A DNA stretch of 64,000 nt from Sarcocystis neurona (Eukaryota; Apicomplexa; Conoidasida; Eucoccidiorida; Sarcocystidae), in contig KL647293.1 of NCBI GenBank assembly GCA_000727475.1, positions 1,748,588 to 1,812,587 of the forward strand, in the 5' to 3' direction. Below the pieces are notes generated by a model, which did no database searches, had not been told where the DNA came from, and saw only the letters and a list, made by a program, of their open reading frames with translations. Below are positions 12,381-24,911 of the stretch, one piece after another (positions within the stretch are counted from its first letter, which is position 1; each line of letters begins with the position of its first letter). A program made the position numbers and the translations under genes.

Positions 12381-12644
12381 CTAACAGTGGTCCATCTCCT
12401 CGAGCTGCGTCCGTGGTATATGGCCTGAAGAACCCTCACTGTCGCTTCTTCTGCACCTACAGCACGTTAGCGGATCTACAGGTTCGCAACTGAAGGCAGC
12501 CTCCACGTCTCCGCGCATCAAACGAAAAGGAAAACAAAGAAGAAATACAGTAAACCCGAGAATGGCGTGTCCTACGCAAGTGCAACATAGCACCACGGTA
12601 GCAATGAAGGCAAAGACCACGACGACAATAATGGTAACCAGCAT
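12381..12644 (-). CDS. Possible small membrane protein or terminal exon of one
   Basis: The minus-strand frame from the ATG at 12644 to the stop at 12381 encodes 87 residues. It opens with about 45 strongly hydrophobic residues (MLVTIIVVVVFAFIATVVL and on), enough for one or two membrane spans. A basic FRLMR stop-transfer and a polar Cys/Ser/Glu-rich tail ending LEEMDHC follow. The open frame extends upstream to 12752, and a neighbouring minus frame to 12879 is also protein-like, so earlier exons may exist. The sharply bounded hydrophobic block followed by a charged tail is unlike the random frames nearby. Family not recognised. Confidence 0.45.
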   Translation of the reverse strand: MLVTIIVVVVFAFIATVVLCCTCVGHAILGFTVFLLCFPFRLMRGDVEAAFSCEPVDPLTCCRCRRSDSEGSSGHIPRTQLEEMDHC

Positions 12645-12752
12645 GGCGATGTGCAGGTAATGTGTGAAGTCTTGACAGCAATGCAAGCTCGAACGTACGA
12701 AGAAAGGAGAGGCCGCCTCGGGAAGCTGCCAACTGGGAAAATTCAGGCTCAA

Positions 12753-15700
12753 TGTGAAGTAGGGTCACGCATTCATCAGACAGCAGAACCGGCCAGCGAC
12801 GCCGTAAGACGGACGTCATCATCAATGAGCAGGATTGAACGAACTGTCGACAAAAGGGGAGCCACTTAGTTCCTCCCATGGAATATATATCCTATTCGTG
12901 CACGCTTACAAGCAACGCGTAATAGGGGTGGATACACATATTGTCCAGATTTGCACGGCAGAAATGAGTACAGCGCGCAACAGGATGCGTCTGGCGGAGT
13001 CGTCCAAGCACAGGAAACTAGTCCTCTGTTTGTCAAAAAGGCCAGTCCAGCCCATCGTGTGGCCCGCTCTCTGATTTCCAGTCCACAAATGCGTAGATAG
13101 TGATGAATTGTAAAACAAGGTGATACATCAGTTGGCCCAGGTGCCGTCAGCATAATCTGCTTGGTGCGTCGTCCTGCTTCGGCACCACCGCACGAGTTTC
13201 CTCCAATATGCTATCAAGCGTCTCGGGGACGCAAAATTTTTTGTACTTCCTCCTATTCACCATGACGTGCATACATACTTAAGGCCTTCTCACCCTATCG
13301 CGCATAGGCTGCCGGGGCGAACAATGCACAAACAAAGCACCGCGCGAAGGTTGACAGAAATATCGTTGATGATTCCACACTGGATCCCAAATAGGGTGGG
13401 CAGCGCATGATGGAAACGTGGGCAACATTCAGGTATTCATGTCGCCGCGGTCGGTTTAGCGGTAAGCTACGCAACAATTTGTCCGTTCAAACTGAAGCTT
13501 GGTGACGTCTACGGGTTCCGTGGTGGGCTGCGACTTACACCCCAGCAAAGCAACATAATTGAAGGCAATGTGAGTTTCTCCAGCAAGGATTACTAGTATC
13601 TGCAGACTGAATCCTGAGTCCAGAGGGCAGACGCGAAGACTTAACAACTAGTCTTATGTCTTCAGTATGTCTGTTTTACGTGAAATGTGGACGTGCGTGT
13701 ATGGCACATCCGCCTCTTTATATCCAGTACAGGTACACGAAGTTCATGACCGAATTGAACTCTGCTTCTGCTTGCCAGTGTCTCCGTGTATCTCTGCACA
13801 CGGGCATCCGCATGTCAACTTACCTGTATGATTCGTATGATAGCGGCTGGTATCGTTCTGTTCGGCTTCTACAGACAAGAACCACCGGCCATAAAGCCTG
13901 ATTGGGAAACTGGAGCGATGGCGTACGATAGGCGGACGCACCCCGCAGGCGACTCACCATCTGCATAGTATGTTTTGTGATGTGGAGCCTAAGCCTCCAG
14001 CGAAAAGAACACGGATCCACACAAGGAAGTTCGAGGCATTTGTTAAGAACGCAGAAGAAATGCCCGAGGAAGAAAAAGGGACTGATCACATGCGCAGACA
14101 TAATGCGAGAGCTCCAGTCACGGAGAGGACCTTACTGCGTCCCGTGAAGGCATTCTAATGTGTAGGTGCCCGGCCAGAATACCTCCCGTCGTGTTCTGCG
14201 AAATTACCGCCCAAACTGAGGAGCGAACCGACAGAAAATATTCACACTTAAGTGACGCATTCAAAAGTTCAGTACGCGTCTCATGCAGTGAACGGAGGAG
14301 ACGGGTAGTCACCGCAGGATATGTGTACTGCGAGCGAGGTCAGGTAGGAACCACGACAACACGCTTGAATTTTGCTGGCATAGCTCATTACAACGGTGTA
14401 GGCGGTTCATACGCTCGAGTCGCCGCATGCCCATGCCTGAGCAAGCCCACGTCTGACCGCAGCGGTTATTAATGTTCTCCATTTGACACGTCCAACACAA
14501 AATATTTGCGACGCGCGCGACGTAAAAGCTGAACGGCGTCCCCCGGGCACTACGACAGTAATTAAGAGCAGGCTCTTGCAGCAAGTGATTCACCCTCTTC
14601 AAGGAGGCCACCGTTCAACAGTTTGTAAGTAGCCTTGCGACGGATTACACTACGTCTTAGTTTGACGCGTCCAGCCATCAACGATCTGTATTGATTAGAG
14701 TAAGTACCTTTATCAGACAGATATTCTCATGGATGTACAACAACAACGGTATGAAACGGTAGTCTCGTATTATTTCTATCGGACGAGATCGCGTTATGCC
14801 GCACACTCACCCACTAAAAAGGTACTTGTCCAAGCCCCACAACTTCTACAAACAAGGTATTCTTCTACCGTTACAGATAAAATGTAACCTTCTGTCTCCC
14901 TGAAAAGGAAATTTTAAAGAACCTCATGCCTTCGCGGAAGCTGTTCCGCCTTTTGCGACGGGGCCTACAGTGAGGAGACACTGTAACCGTCTCCTTGAGA
15001 GGCTAGCTAGCTAGCTCTGTGCAGCGTGCTATTCCACGACGCCACGCTCTCCACCGGCGCGAGGACTGATATATCGGTTCCAACGCGCTACACTCGCCTC
15101 AATTGGCCCGCACTCTACGTTTTGCCTCAGCACCGTCGTACCCGTAGAATACACACACAATTTGCAACCCGCACCTACCTGGAGAAGACATGAAAAGCAA
15201 CTGGTGGACAAAGCTTCCTGCTGCTGTCTCAATGTGGACAGCCGGCGCCTTCCGCTCACCTACACATCTGGCGGGGGTTGACTCCTCTTCTCCTGCAACT
15301 CTTTACCTAAAGATTTGCCACGTTCAAGCTGCAGCATGACGGAAAGGAACTAGGTGTCCCTCACTGTAAGAGGGAGAGAGCATCAAAAACACTTAAGAGG
15401 AGCAGAAGTTGCCGACGCGACTCTTACAGGTAGCGCCCGGTACGCCGGCCACGCATTGCCCGTAGATTATCAAAAGCTCATGGGTTGCAGCATCTGAAAT
15501 CATCCCACAACATTCTGTCGTATGTCGTCTTGCTCAGAGAACTCCTTTCCGCTGCTGTACACGCTGTTTCATGTGTCAAGAGGGGATTTGGATTTCTTCC
15601 CCTTTCCAAGCCAGGGTTCGAAGCCTCCGAGTGTCAATCTTGTTTTCGAGTCGCTACCTGAATATCCTTCATCAGCTGCCATGTGTGAGTCCTCCGGCTT

Positions 15701-17959
15701 CCATCTCATGGCAGGTGTCGCGTGCGCGTAGGTCCTGTTGCTGCCGGGCAGCAACTGGAGATGAAGAGGCAAAAAACCACTGCACACCGCGGAGACGTTC
15801 GCACACTTGCCTCTTTTTCCCCAGTTAGATTGCCGAATCACAATAGCTGGACACAATTGACTCTCTTTCCCATGTAAGATTACTGTCCCTCAAAGTTATA
15901 ACTGTGTTCGCTCGTTAGCCGTTCGCACGGTGCGCGTGCACATTTTTGCGTGGGATGGTGCGTCGCTGTAGCGGGGGCGTAGCGTCTCTACACACTGCCC
16001 GTGCAGATCCTCTGCCTACGGTAGGTCTCCTCGCTGATGCCTCAGCGCCAAATTTCGCGTTTGTCTACTCGCTGGTTCTCCACGTGTGAAATTTCACGTT
16101 ATTGCACTCGCGGAGACAGGTCGAGAAACCTGTACACGAAGTTATGTGCACGTATCCATGAATCGAGATACGTATGCATGCACGGTTGAAACTGAAACAA
16201 AGCCTTGATATGTACAAGTGGAAAGCATGCACTTCAATTGAGACGTTTATCTTTTTTAGGCTGCGAGGATGCAGCGTGAGGGACGGGAAAATAGCTAAAG
16301 CTTCCATGTCCATTGCACGCTCCGTAAGAATGCGTGACGTGAAGATAATGGTTTGCAGGGGATGCTCGTGCAGAAAGCTTACATTACCTTTTGCGCCAGC
16401 GAGCAGGTGTATTTTTTGTGCGAAGGGCACCCTATGTGACTGCATGCATGTGTGTAACGAGGTTTGATCGACTAGTAATTTGCGAATCGAGCCTTCTCCC
16501 TGAGTGACTGCAAGACACGGAAAAGCCGGGTACGTGCACACACGTGTATAAAGGCAGAGCGATATATATAAAAATATGTATATGTATACATATATCACTC
16601 TAGTGGAGGCATCAGCGCAGTGAGCCAACGAATTAACGATCTTCTCTGATAGTGTTGCCGTAGATCTGAACCTTTTCGCATGCAGCTTCTGATTGTCAAG
16701 CCGATCAGGTATTTATACCAGTGTTGCACTCCCTTTGCCCTCACAAGCATGATCGCGCGCACGTTTTTTGACTCGACAAAGGAAGCCTCATCTGCTAATC
16801 TTCACCGTCCAGACCGGTTGCCCTCAGTTATCCTTTTGAACAGTGATTCCTCCTGTGTGTTGGCTGCATTCTTGTGAGCTGGCTTTTCCTTTCCTTTTCC
16901 ACTAGAGTGCTCTACGTTAGCAGACCCCGTGTCACCTCCGAAGGCTGTCGACATTCCTCTGCAAGCTCACGTGTCGGCCGCACAGGTGTGTGAAGGGATA
17001 TACGCGAGCGAGAGAGGATTCCCCGTCAGGATTTTCCTGTTGCTAGTTCCCAGCGATTCACTCTTAGCTTCTGGCTCATCAGCGTGTCTTCCGTTTGACT
17101 TCCGGATGGCAGAGGCCACTTTTACCCTCTCTTCCGCTGATTCCAGACTTCTCAAGTATCGTGCACTCACCTCGATGCACAGGTAGCTGCTAAAGATTGT
17201 GATCCCGTGTGTTTCCTGCCGCTTCGTCGCCTGCGTAGACGGCGGAGCTGTCAGACTTCAAAGAATTTATTGTTCAGCAGTCGGCTCTACAAGAAATGCA
17301 AGGACCGTATGAACTACGCGTGCGCGCTGCTGTTTACATCTGCATATAAGGGTGTACTGCAGTGCACGGCGATGCACTGAGACTGACGCCACCAGTCAGG
17401 AAACATCACTTCTACCGTCGGTGCCGCATGTCACGGTCCACTGCGAACAATCCTGATCGAGGGGGTGCTGCGAGAGTCACGTGAAACCGGCACCTCGTAT
17501 CCATCCGGTGACAGCTGCGTATCTGGGCAGTGTTTTGTGCGTCCTATATATTCTGTATTGATGGTCTCTAGCAAGTGGCGTAGCTCAGCATCCGAAACAT
17601 ATGATGTGTTTCGTGTTTTGAGATATCAACTCGCCCACGCCCACACCAGTAGACAACTAGACTGTAGCTGCGTCGTTTTCGGAGGCTCTGTACTGCGGCG
17701 ATACCTCTCCGTGAGCTTTCACCATTTCCAGCGATGCATATTATCCTCGGACTTCTGCTTCACCAGTGTCCAAATCAGAAAGTTAAAAATACAAGTGCTT
17801 GTGATGTCTGCCGTCTGACGCGCGCTCTTGCCAGCGCTCCGACAGTACGTGGTGGGCGGAGAGGTGCAGAGGACATGCAGCAAAGACGGGGAGCTGCAGG
17901 TCACAGTGGATACACAAATTTATACATGTATCAACGAAGGGCGCGCCTGTCTACTATGA
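12753..17959. other. Region with weak or no gene signals
   Basis: I found no conserved protein. The best coding trace is a 62-codon plus-strand frame at 13970-14158 (start MFCDVEPKPPAKRTR, Lys/Arg/Glu-rich, ending LLRPVKAF); it could be a small exon. Another is 16929-17186. Frames at 14309-14611 and 16065-16628 on the minus strand look like random reading of the plus strand. A GCTAGCTAGCTAG run lies near 15001. Any gene here would be made of short exons that I cannot connect. Confidence 0.3.
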
Positions 17960-18262
17960 GTGTCGTGGCAGTGGGGAGGTGCAGTTGATGTTGATCGCCC
18001 CCTGTTTCAAAGTTTCTGCAACACTGGCAGCCGCAGCACCGCCGGGACACTGCAACAGCCTCACAACAGTAGCAGCGTCTACAGTGGCGCCAGCAGCAGA
18101 TCAGCAACACCGCCGCAGCGCCGTACGTACATCAGCGGCGTGGACACACTGCGGATAGCTCGCGTTCTCATCAAGAATACTTTCGTGGGCCCAGCCGCGC
18201 GTGTCAGTGCTCCTCCGCTTCAGCTGTATGTCCCTCAGTTCATACAGAACCAGTGCTTGTGA
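17960..18262 (+). CDS. Possible terminal exon of an unknown gene
   Basis: An open frame of 100 codons ends with a stop at 18260-18262. After a Ser/Thr/Gln-rich part the last 45 residues are balanced and protein-like (TYISGVDTLRIARVLIKNTF, then LQLYVPQFIQNQCL). CAG/CAACAG codons match the habit of the other genes here. The true start and any upstream exon are not resolved; frames at 17465-17818 and 17734-17988 are candidates. No family recognised. Confidence 0.3.
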   Translation: MSWQWGGAVDVDRPLFQSFCNTGSRSTAGTLQQPHNSSSVYSGASSRSATPPQRRTYISGVDTLRIARVLIKNTFVGPAARVSAPPLQLYVPQFIQNQCL

Positions 18263-18291
18263 GGCTTACGTTTAAACAGAGATTGGCGTGT

Positions 18292-18320
18292 ATGTATATA
18301 TATACATATATATATATATG
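18292..18320. repeat. Interrupted (TA)n tract
   Basis: Alternating TA with TG and CA interruptions just downstream of the possible terminal exon at 18262. Confidence 0.9.
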
Positions 18321-18862
18321 TACACACATGCAGTGCACGTAGACTCAGTTGCGCGCATTGCTTTCACGCCTTCCTCACCACTTGGGCGCTTTGAGCCTTC
18401 CTGCAGCGTCGTGATTTCCTCGCGTCAACGGACACCTTACACCGCCGTTTTATACTGTCGCTGAATTTCCGTTGGCACTACCGATCTGCCTCCCTCGGGC
18501 GTATTTTCTTCCAGAAGCTTATCTCCTTGTCAGTCTCTGCTCTTCGAGACGTAATACCTGGCGCGGGGATAAGCAGTTTTCGTCAAAAATCAATTTATTC
18601 ACTTGTACGTGTTGGTCACCTAATCGTCGGCCTAACGGTATGCACCTGTAAAGCACTGAACATTTCGTGCTTCTGACGCCACACACTTGTGCGAACGTTC
18701 ACGTCTGCTTGATCTTGCGAACCCTGTCCTCAAGGAATCTTTTGCGCCTACGTTTCTTCCGTTGTCAGGTGCGCCTGCCTTCTCCGTGGATCCCTTAGTT
18801 TTCGTAGTGCTTTTCTTATGGTTTAAAGAGCGATACTGAGTGCGGATCCCCTGCTGCTGCCC

Positions 18863-19290
18863 TTGCCTCTAGTGCAACACTTTTTGCAGCCCTTCGACAG
18901 TTTCCTGGGCTGGCCTCGTCCACGTCCCGCTGCTGCGGCTGCCCCTACGGCAGCTACTGTCATTCGCGCTTCGACGACCCCGGCGTCCTGCTGCCGCAAC
19001 TACCTTCGCTGGCGCTGCTGGGGCGGACCCTCTCGTGCTGCTACCGCTTCCGCAGCTGCTGCTTCGTCAGCGTCTTCGTGCTGTTGCCACTTCCGCTACT
19101 GCTGCTGCTTCGGTTCGTGTGCTGTTTCGCTCTCACCTGTGACTTTAGTCTTGCCCTTCCGGCCACTGCTACGAGTGCCACTCCTGCTGCTGTTGTTCCA
19201 GTTGCTGCCGCGACCTCTGCTCCTGCTGCGGTTACCGCTCCTGGTGTTGCCACGGTTGGTGCTGCTGCTGCGGTAGCTTATCTCTCTCGG
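18863..19290 (+). repeat. CTG/GCT-rich block upstream of the GalNAc-transferase start
   Basis: Imperfect CTGCTG, GCTGCTG and CCGCTG triplets run for about 400 bases and give Leu/Ala-rich frames on the plus strand and Gly/Ser/Arg-rich frames on the minus strand. It lies just upstream of the ATG at 19353. I treat it as 5' non-coding triplet DNA, since the membrane anchor and stem of the enzyme begin after it. Confidence 0.6.
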
Positions 19291-19352
19291 TGTTGCTCCG
19301 CCTCCGCCGCCCTCCTCTTGTGAAATCCCCAACTTTCAAGCAGCGGTCCACG

Positions 19353-22300
19353 ATGCGCAATCCCGAACCGTCTTGTGGTGAGCGCTCCCCGTATTCACGC
19401 TATGCCTTTGCACTGTGGGTTGCCATTCGGACAGTTTTGATACTTGCTGGCGTGTGCTGGCTGGCACTGAATGCAGCGGTATTCACTGCTTACATGCGAA
19501 CTGCAGATCCTGTTTCTGTTTTCACTTTCGAGCAGCGCACCGGCAGCAACAGCCAGCACAGCGGAGGGGACAGCAGCAGCAGCGTCCCGATTAGCAGCAA
19601 CACCTACAGCCACAATAGTGGCAGCATTCCCTACAACAGCAGCAGCGGGGTGAAACCACAGGAAGACCAACAAGATAAGTCGTCTTCCGACGCCGCTAGA
19701 GGACGTGCTCGTGGAGAAACCCCCAAGACGGCAGCGGAACACCGTCTCGAGTATGTGGCAGTAGGCAAGATCAAACCAAATGAAAATGGAGAGTACGCTG
19801 GTGCAAGGCCTGACCGCATGCACGGAAACCTCGGGATTTACCCTGATGGAACTCCTGCCTACGTCCCTGCCCCGTATCCTCCGGTATATTCAGTTCGTTA
19901 CTCGTGGTGTTGAGAGAGCTTTGGCTTCCGCTTGTCGTGTTCGGGGGGCAAGGATATTATTTTCTTCACCTTAGCGACACGCAGAGAAGCCTGGTGCTTG
20001 TGCTGTTAATCTTACGACCAACACTGTCACAGTTTTGGGACCCACCTGGAGAGACAAAAGAATCCCTGTTTGTTTTCTTTTGTGACTCGCAATGGTTGTT
20101 TAGCTGTTCTAGTTACACTAGTGAAAAAGACGTGCTTTCCCGTGCCACATCTAAAAATAGCTTCTCTATGCCTTTTCTTCATCGCTACGAGGGCAAAGAA
20201 TGCTCTTTTTGTTATAACTTGTGTGGCTAGCGGTAGTATTTCCGCGTGTCTCTTGACAACGAATGCACCTGTAGCTGACCCGACTAGCTGCAAGAGAGGC
20301 GGCAGTTTTTGGTGAAGCCTCAACACGCAACTTCGTTAAGCGCTTTCACCTTCTTCTGTTCTGTCCTCTTTCCGGCTGTTTGACGAGCCGGCTTCGCCCC
20401 GTTCGTCATGACTTCTATAATTGAGTCGTAGGGCGCTTCCTCATGGTGCTGCCCCACTCACGTGGATTCCAGGTTGCTTGCGGCGCTGCTGTGGATGGGG
20501 CGTCTGCTCGAGCAGATGATAAACTTGTTCTCCATTTGTTAATACCTCCACATCTGTCTGCTACGCTAAAGAAATATCTGCCACAGCTTGGACCTTCAAC
20601 TCGTCTGATGCGTTCTGAAGCTTCTCCAGTTGTGGTGCTGTGTAATCGTCGCTGGCCCTCTCTTAGGTTATGTGACTTCCTTTCTTTCTGTGGGTCTTGT
20701 AACTTCTTCTGTCCTTAATCTGCATGCACTAACGTTTTCTCTTTGTGGAGGGAGTATTTTATGTCCCCTATTCGACGCTGCTGCTGCCTTCGCTTACACT
20801 CCTCTTAATTCTTCGTCTTTCTCTTCCCGCTGTTGGGCAACCTCTGCTGTGCGCTTCTTATCGTTCTACGTACTTTCCCGCAACCCGGTGCGCCTGTGCA
20901 GGTGTCAAACAGATTCACTCGAAGGTGATCTGTCATTGGTGTACGTGTGTGTGTGTGACTCCACACTTTCTCAGTAGCGGTGTCCCTTGTTTGTTGACCG
21001 CCATCCCATCTGTTTTTTTGCGCCTACCCTCGTATTTTGTTTCTCTTTCTTTGCGGCATGTGTTCGTCTCACGGCAGCTGATCACAACGAGACTTGATTC
21101 TCCTAACCCTATATGCTAGAGCCCATGTAGTTCCACCCTTTACTTGGTCTTGGTTGGTATTCTTTACGCCCCACGTAGGTTCGTTCTGCATGTTCTGCTG
21201 ATCATCTTCCCTTTCTTCTCTGGTCATTGCCCGCGCACCTACCGTATTCTCTGCGCTCACGTGGATAACAACAAATCTCTTCTGTCCGTGTGTCTCCGTT
21301 GTACTATGTCTGTCTCCATCGCCGTCTCGAGTACTGCATCCTCTCAATCCGTCCCAGGTTCGTTTAGTCCTCAGGTTGCATTTCGACATTGTCTACGTCT
21401 TCGCGACATTTGTCTCTTCTCGTTTTCCTTCATGTGTTTTGCTTCTTGTGCAGGTTCGCCGCGTCTCGCAGTCCTTGGATGTTCACATATATATCTACAT
21501 GAATATATGCATACACGTGTACGTGTACACGAGATTATTTACAATATATTCCTGTATCCCCCAGTCTTCCATCGACCTGCAAGTCTACGATTCCAACCGT
21601 GCGTATACTAATGTTGTGGTGCTCCTTTGTGGCAGGACATTCCTGTGGAAGAGCTGCTGTCCCGCGGGGGTGGCTTTAATGTCCTGCTGTCGGACCATTT
21701 GCCGCTCGACCGAGAGCCGGTGGACTCCCGTACCAGCAGCTGCAAGCACCAGCAGTACGAGATTAGCAAGCTTCCAAGGGCGTCGGTAGTTATCATATTT
21801 TTCAACGAGCCCTTCTCTACGCTGTTTCGATCCTTGCATAGCATTTTGAATTTAACTCCACCCCAGCTACTGGAAGAGATTATCCTGGTGGACGACGGCA
21901 GCAATCTCGACTATATAAGGGGTCCTCAGCGTTTTGGGACTGCAGCAGCAGCAACAGGATCCGGCGGGGCTTTCAAAGAGGGATCAAGGTTTGTGGCAGC
22001 AAAGTTAAGTGATGTTGAAGGTGCAGCCATTGAGTACAGCAGCGACGGGGACGACGAAGAAGACAGAAGAAGACTGGCGCCCCGCCTGCTGCCCAGTCGA
22101 TTTCAAGACTCGCAGCAGCCGCTCCCGGGGTCCCCCAATTACGGGGCAACACCAAGTCTGCAGGAATATATAGAGCTGCTCCCAGAGAAAGTGAAACTGC
22201 TACGAAATAAAGAGAGAAAGGGAATCGTTGGCGCACGCATGTACGGCATCCGCGCAGCCAGAGCGCCAGTTTTTATTATCCTTGATAGCCACATCCAGGT

Positions 22301-24911
22301 GCAGCCGCAGTGGATAGAACCCTTGCTGGTGCGCATCGCGGCAGACCGACGCCGCATTGTCATGCCACAAATCGACGGCATTGAAGCAGATACTCTCGAA
22401 TACGTAGGCGGCGGTATTGGCTGTAAACTCGGGTTCCTATGGAAACTCATGGAACACTCTTACGAGTCTCACCAGCTCGCACGTGTCGCCCGGTCGTCTG
22501 TCAAAGCCCTGCGTTCTCCTGCCTCTCCTGCTCTTGCTGCTACTGGGATTGATGGTGCGGCTGATGGGGCGCTCGACGATACGCTGCAAGAGACAATCAA
22601 TACATCATCCGGAAGTGCAGAGACGTCTCCGGTTATGGCCGGAGGTTTGTTTGCAGCAGAAAAGCTGTTTTTTTTTCAAGTCGGAGCGTACGACGAGGCA
22701 TTTCAGTACTGGGGAACAGAAAATCTGGAGCTGAGTTTCCGTTTGTGGCAGTGCGGGGGTGTATTAGAATGTGCTCCCTGCTCGAGGGTGTACCATATGT
22801 TTCGCAAAGGAGGAGCGGGTTACAGTTTGCCGCCGCATGCAGTCACGGTGAATAAAATGCGCACGATGCTCTGGATGGATCAGTATGCAGACCTAGCATG
22901 GCGGGTCCTAGGCAAGCCTCGCGTTGACTTCGGACGGGAAACTCTACAACAGCGGAAGGAGTGGAGAGAAAAGAATCAATGCAGGAATTTCAAGTGGTTC
23001 ATGCACAATGTGTTTCCTGAAGCGGACGTGCTAGATTTACGAGACGTGCCCTATTTAGGTAGGAGGGTGACGCGGGAGAAGTGCAGATGGCGGTGTCTAG
23101 CGCCGGGAGTGCAGAGCGGTAGAAGACGTGCATTACGTAGGTTGGGACGCGGCTTTACGTGGGTGGGAAGGATCCGATCCTACTCTGATTAGACGACGTG
23201 GCAGAGCTACGCAGGAGCCGTGACCGAGCTAAACTGGAAATGCAAGAAAACAAGCGAGCGAAACCCCACGCCTAGAGACGAGATTGTCGTTTTGGGGAAG
23301 GGTTTACCACTTAGGTGCATAAAGCGTTTGCGTGACCTTCCCTCAGCGCTTGAACAGAGTCCTTAACGCTGGAATCAGGTGCTTTGGGCGCTGTGGTCTC
23401 TGGTGGGTACATGCGAATTTCTTGATTTGGTGCGTACGCAACGCGTATGCATTCTACCAAGGTAACAGTGGCGGCATCGTCATTCACAAGCGAGACACTC
23501 GTAGTTGCTTGGTTTATCAAGGGCAAAAAGCCAGCAGCCATGTAGTGCTGCACGTCAAATTAGCGGAGCAAGTATGCTGTGGCATAACCAAGACGGCATA
23601 CACATCTACGTATGCATACGTGTATATACGGATCCACACCTTGAGAAAATCCCCAATCTGTAGACGGCATGAATAATACTGTGTATGTGTATTGGTAGAT
23701 TTATGTATATATACAGCAAAGGCTATAGACGACTTGCATAGGTTAGCATCAGTAGGCTGGTCGGAACGCGCAGATGACATCCACTTTCTACCCTATAACT
23801 CGAAGTCGGCGGAGTTGTTGCTGCCCCGCCACTGGTATGCCTCATGTTCTGTCCGACAGACTCGTATAGCTCTACTTCTCCGTTGTGAAAAAGTCTTGTG
23901 CCTAGCTGTGTACCTTCGTGTGTACACGTCTGCAAACTACCTGTGCGGGTACATTGGCCTGGGTCCCAAGCCCCGTGGATGTGTGTACTTCCATACGAGC
24001 AGGGCCACTGAAGAACAAAGGGGCGCGCGCTTGTTTGACCGTGAATGGCTTCCCTTCCCCTGGCAGTCACGTTTCCCTGCAGCCATGCCGGGGTTCGGAG
24101 AACCAGGATTTTATGTATTTCAGGTAGGAAAACTTATCCTTTAAGAGACATCCACGTGGAACTCTGTTCTTGTAAGCTCAGCACGGTAAAGACGATACTG
24201 GAATCTGATCTGCGTCAAACACTATACGGAAGGTCCTCGCATCGCACTCTTGGCACGTGCTCCTTGCCTTTCTGTGTGTCTTCCTGCGGCGTCGGAATTT
24301 TGCGTTTTGTCAGGATGCAAAGTGACCAGTCGCCATCGTTGCAAGCGTGACAGTGTGTGTAGTTTATCTTGCTGCTTTTTAAAAAAAGCGTAAAAACTAC
24401 AATCGATTCGCAAGAGGATGTGCAGCGCGAACTTTTATGGTCTACGTGTGTTTTTGCTAAAGAGTACGCCCAGCGCTCGGCGTTTTAGGCCTTCAACAGT
24501 GACCAGGGACATCACATTGAAGACGAAGTGTGGGGGGACTGTTTGAAAGACGCTTCTCAGCTGGAGCTGCGGATTCACACGTTTGTAACCTGTGAGTCTG
24601 TAGTGAAGCATAAGGACATGCATGCAATATACATATACGCTTAACATGTTCTGCCTGCATACGTGTGCACAATGTACTTGCGCACAACTTCATGCATATG
24701 TGTATACAGATATGGATACATGTGTATGGGCCTGTAACCGCATGTATGCTTGAAGTGTAGGGCACTTAAAGCGTCCTAAACTTGAAGAGTAGGATTAACG
24801 ATTCTGTGTTGATCGCAGGACCGTAGGACACATTATGCCCGTGCGAGATGATGAAGCCTGCTTGGAAATAACCGGGCATCTTGACTGGTGCAGGGCACAA
24901 CCGAAACACGA
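19353..24911 (+). CDS. Polypeptide N-acetylgalactosaminyltransferase (GT27), 3' end incomplete
   Basis: Resolved exons: 19353-19883, 21636-23058, 24003-24123, 24819-24911 (722 codons plus 2 nt). The family moves GalNAc from UDP-GalNAc to Ser/Thr of proteins in the Golgi, the first step of mucin-type O-glycosylation. A signal anchor lies at about residues 18-50 (ALWVAIRTVLILAGVCWLAL), followed by a Ser/Asn-rich stem. The catalytic domain shows FNEP (233-236), VDDGS (262-266), the metal-binding DSH (394-396), SPVMAGGLFA (508-517), WGTENLELSFRLWQCGG (536-552) and CSRVYH, whose His564 is the expected third metal ligand. A Gly/Ala and acidic insert of about 80 residues sits between VDDGS and the EKVKLLRNKERKGI helix. 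Exons 3 and 4 begin the ricin-type lectin tail (ACLTVNGFPSP...VSLQPC; GHIMPVRDDEACLEI). An in-frame ATG at 19290 would add 21 residues. Intron 1 could hide a small exon. Catalytic assignment is very secure. Confidence 0.92.
19884..21635 (+). other. Intron 1 of the GalNAc-transferase gene
   Basis: It runs from GTATAT to TTTGTGGCAG. It is pyrimidine-rich over most of its length, like intron 1 of the YggS-family gene. Removing it joins the stem to the conserved start of the catalytic region without a frame change. Open frames inside (20443-20718, 21144-21611) show no family resemblance. One small extra exon cannot be ruled out. Confidence 0.65.

Noticed and set aside
15615..15630. GGGTTCGAAGCC, second tRNA B-box look-alike
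   Set aside because: No upstream A box or acceptor stem.
18863..19276. 137-codon Ala/Leu-rich frame upstream of the GalNAc-transferase
   Set aside because: Triplet repeat readable on both strands; no link to the anchor and stem, which start at 19353.
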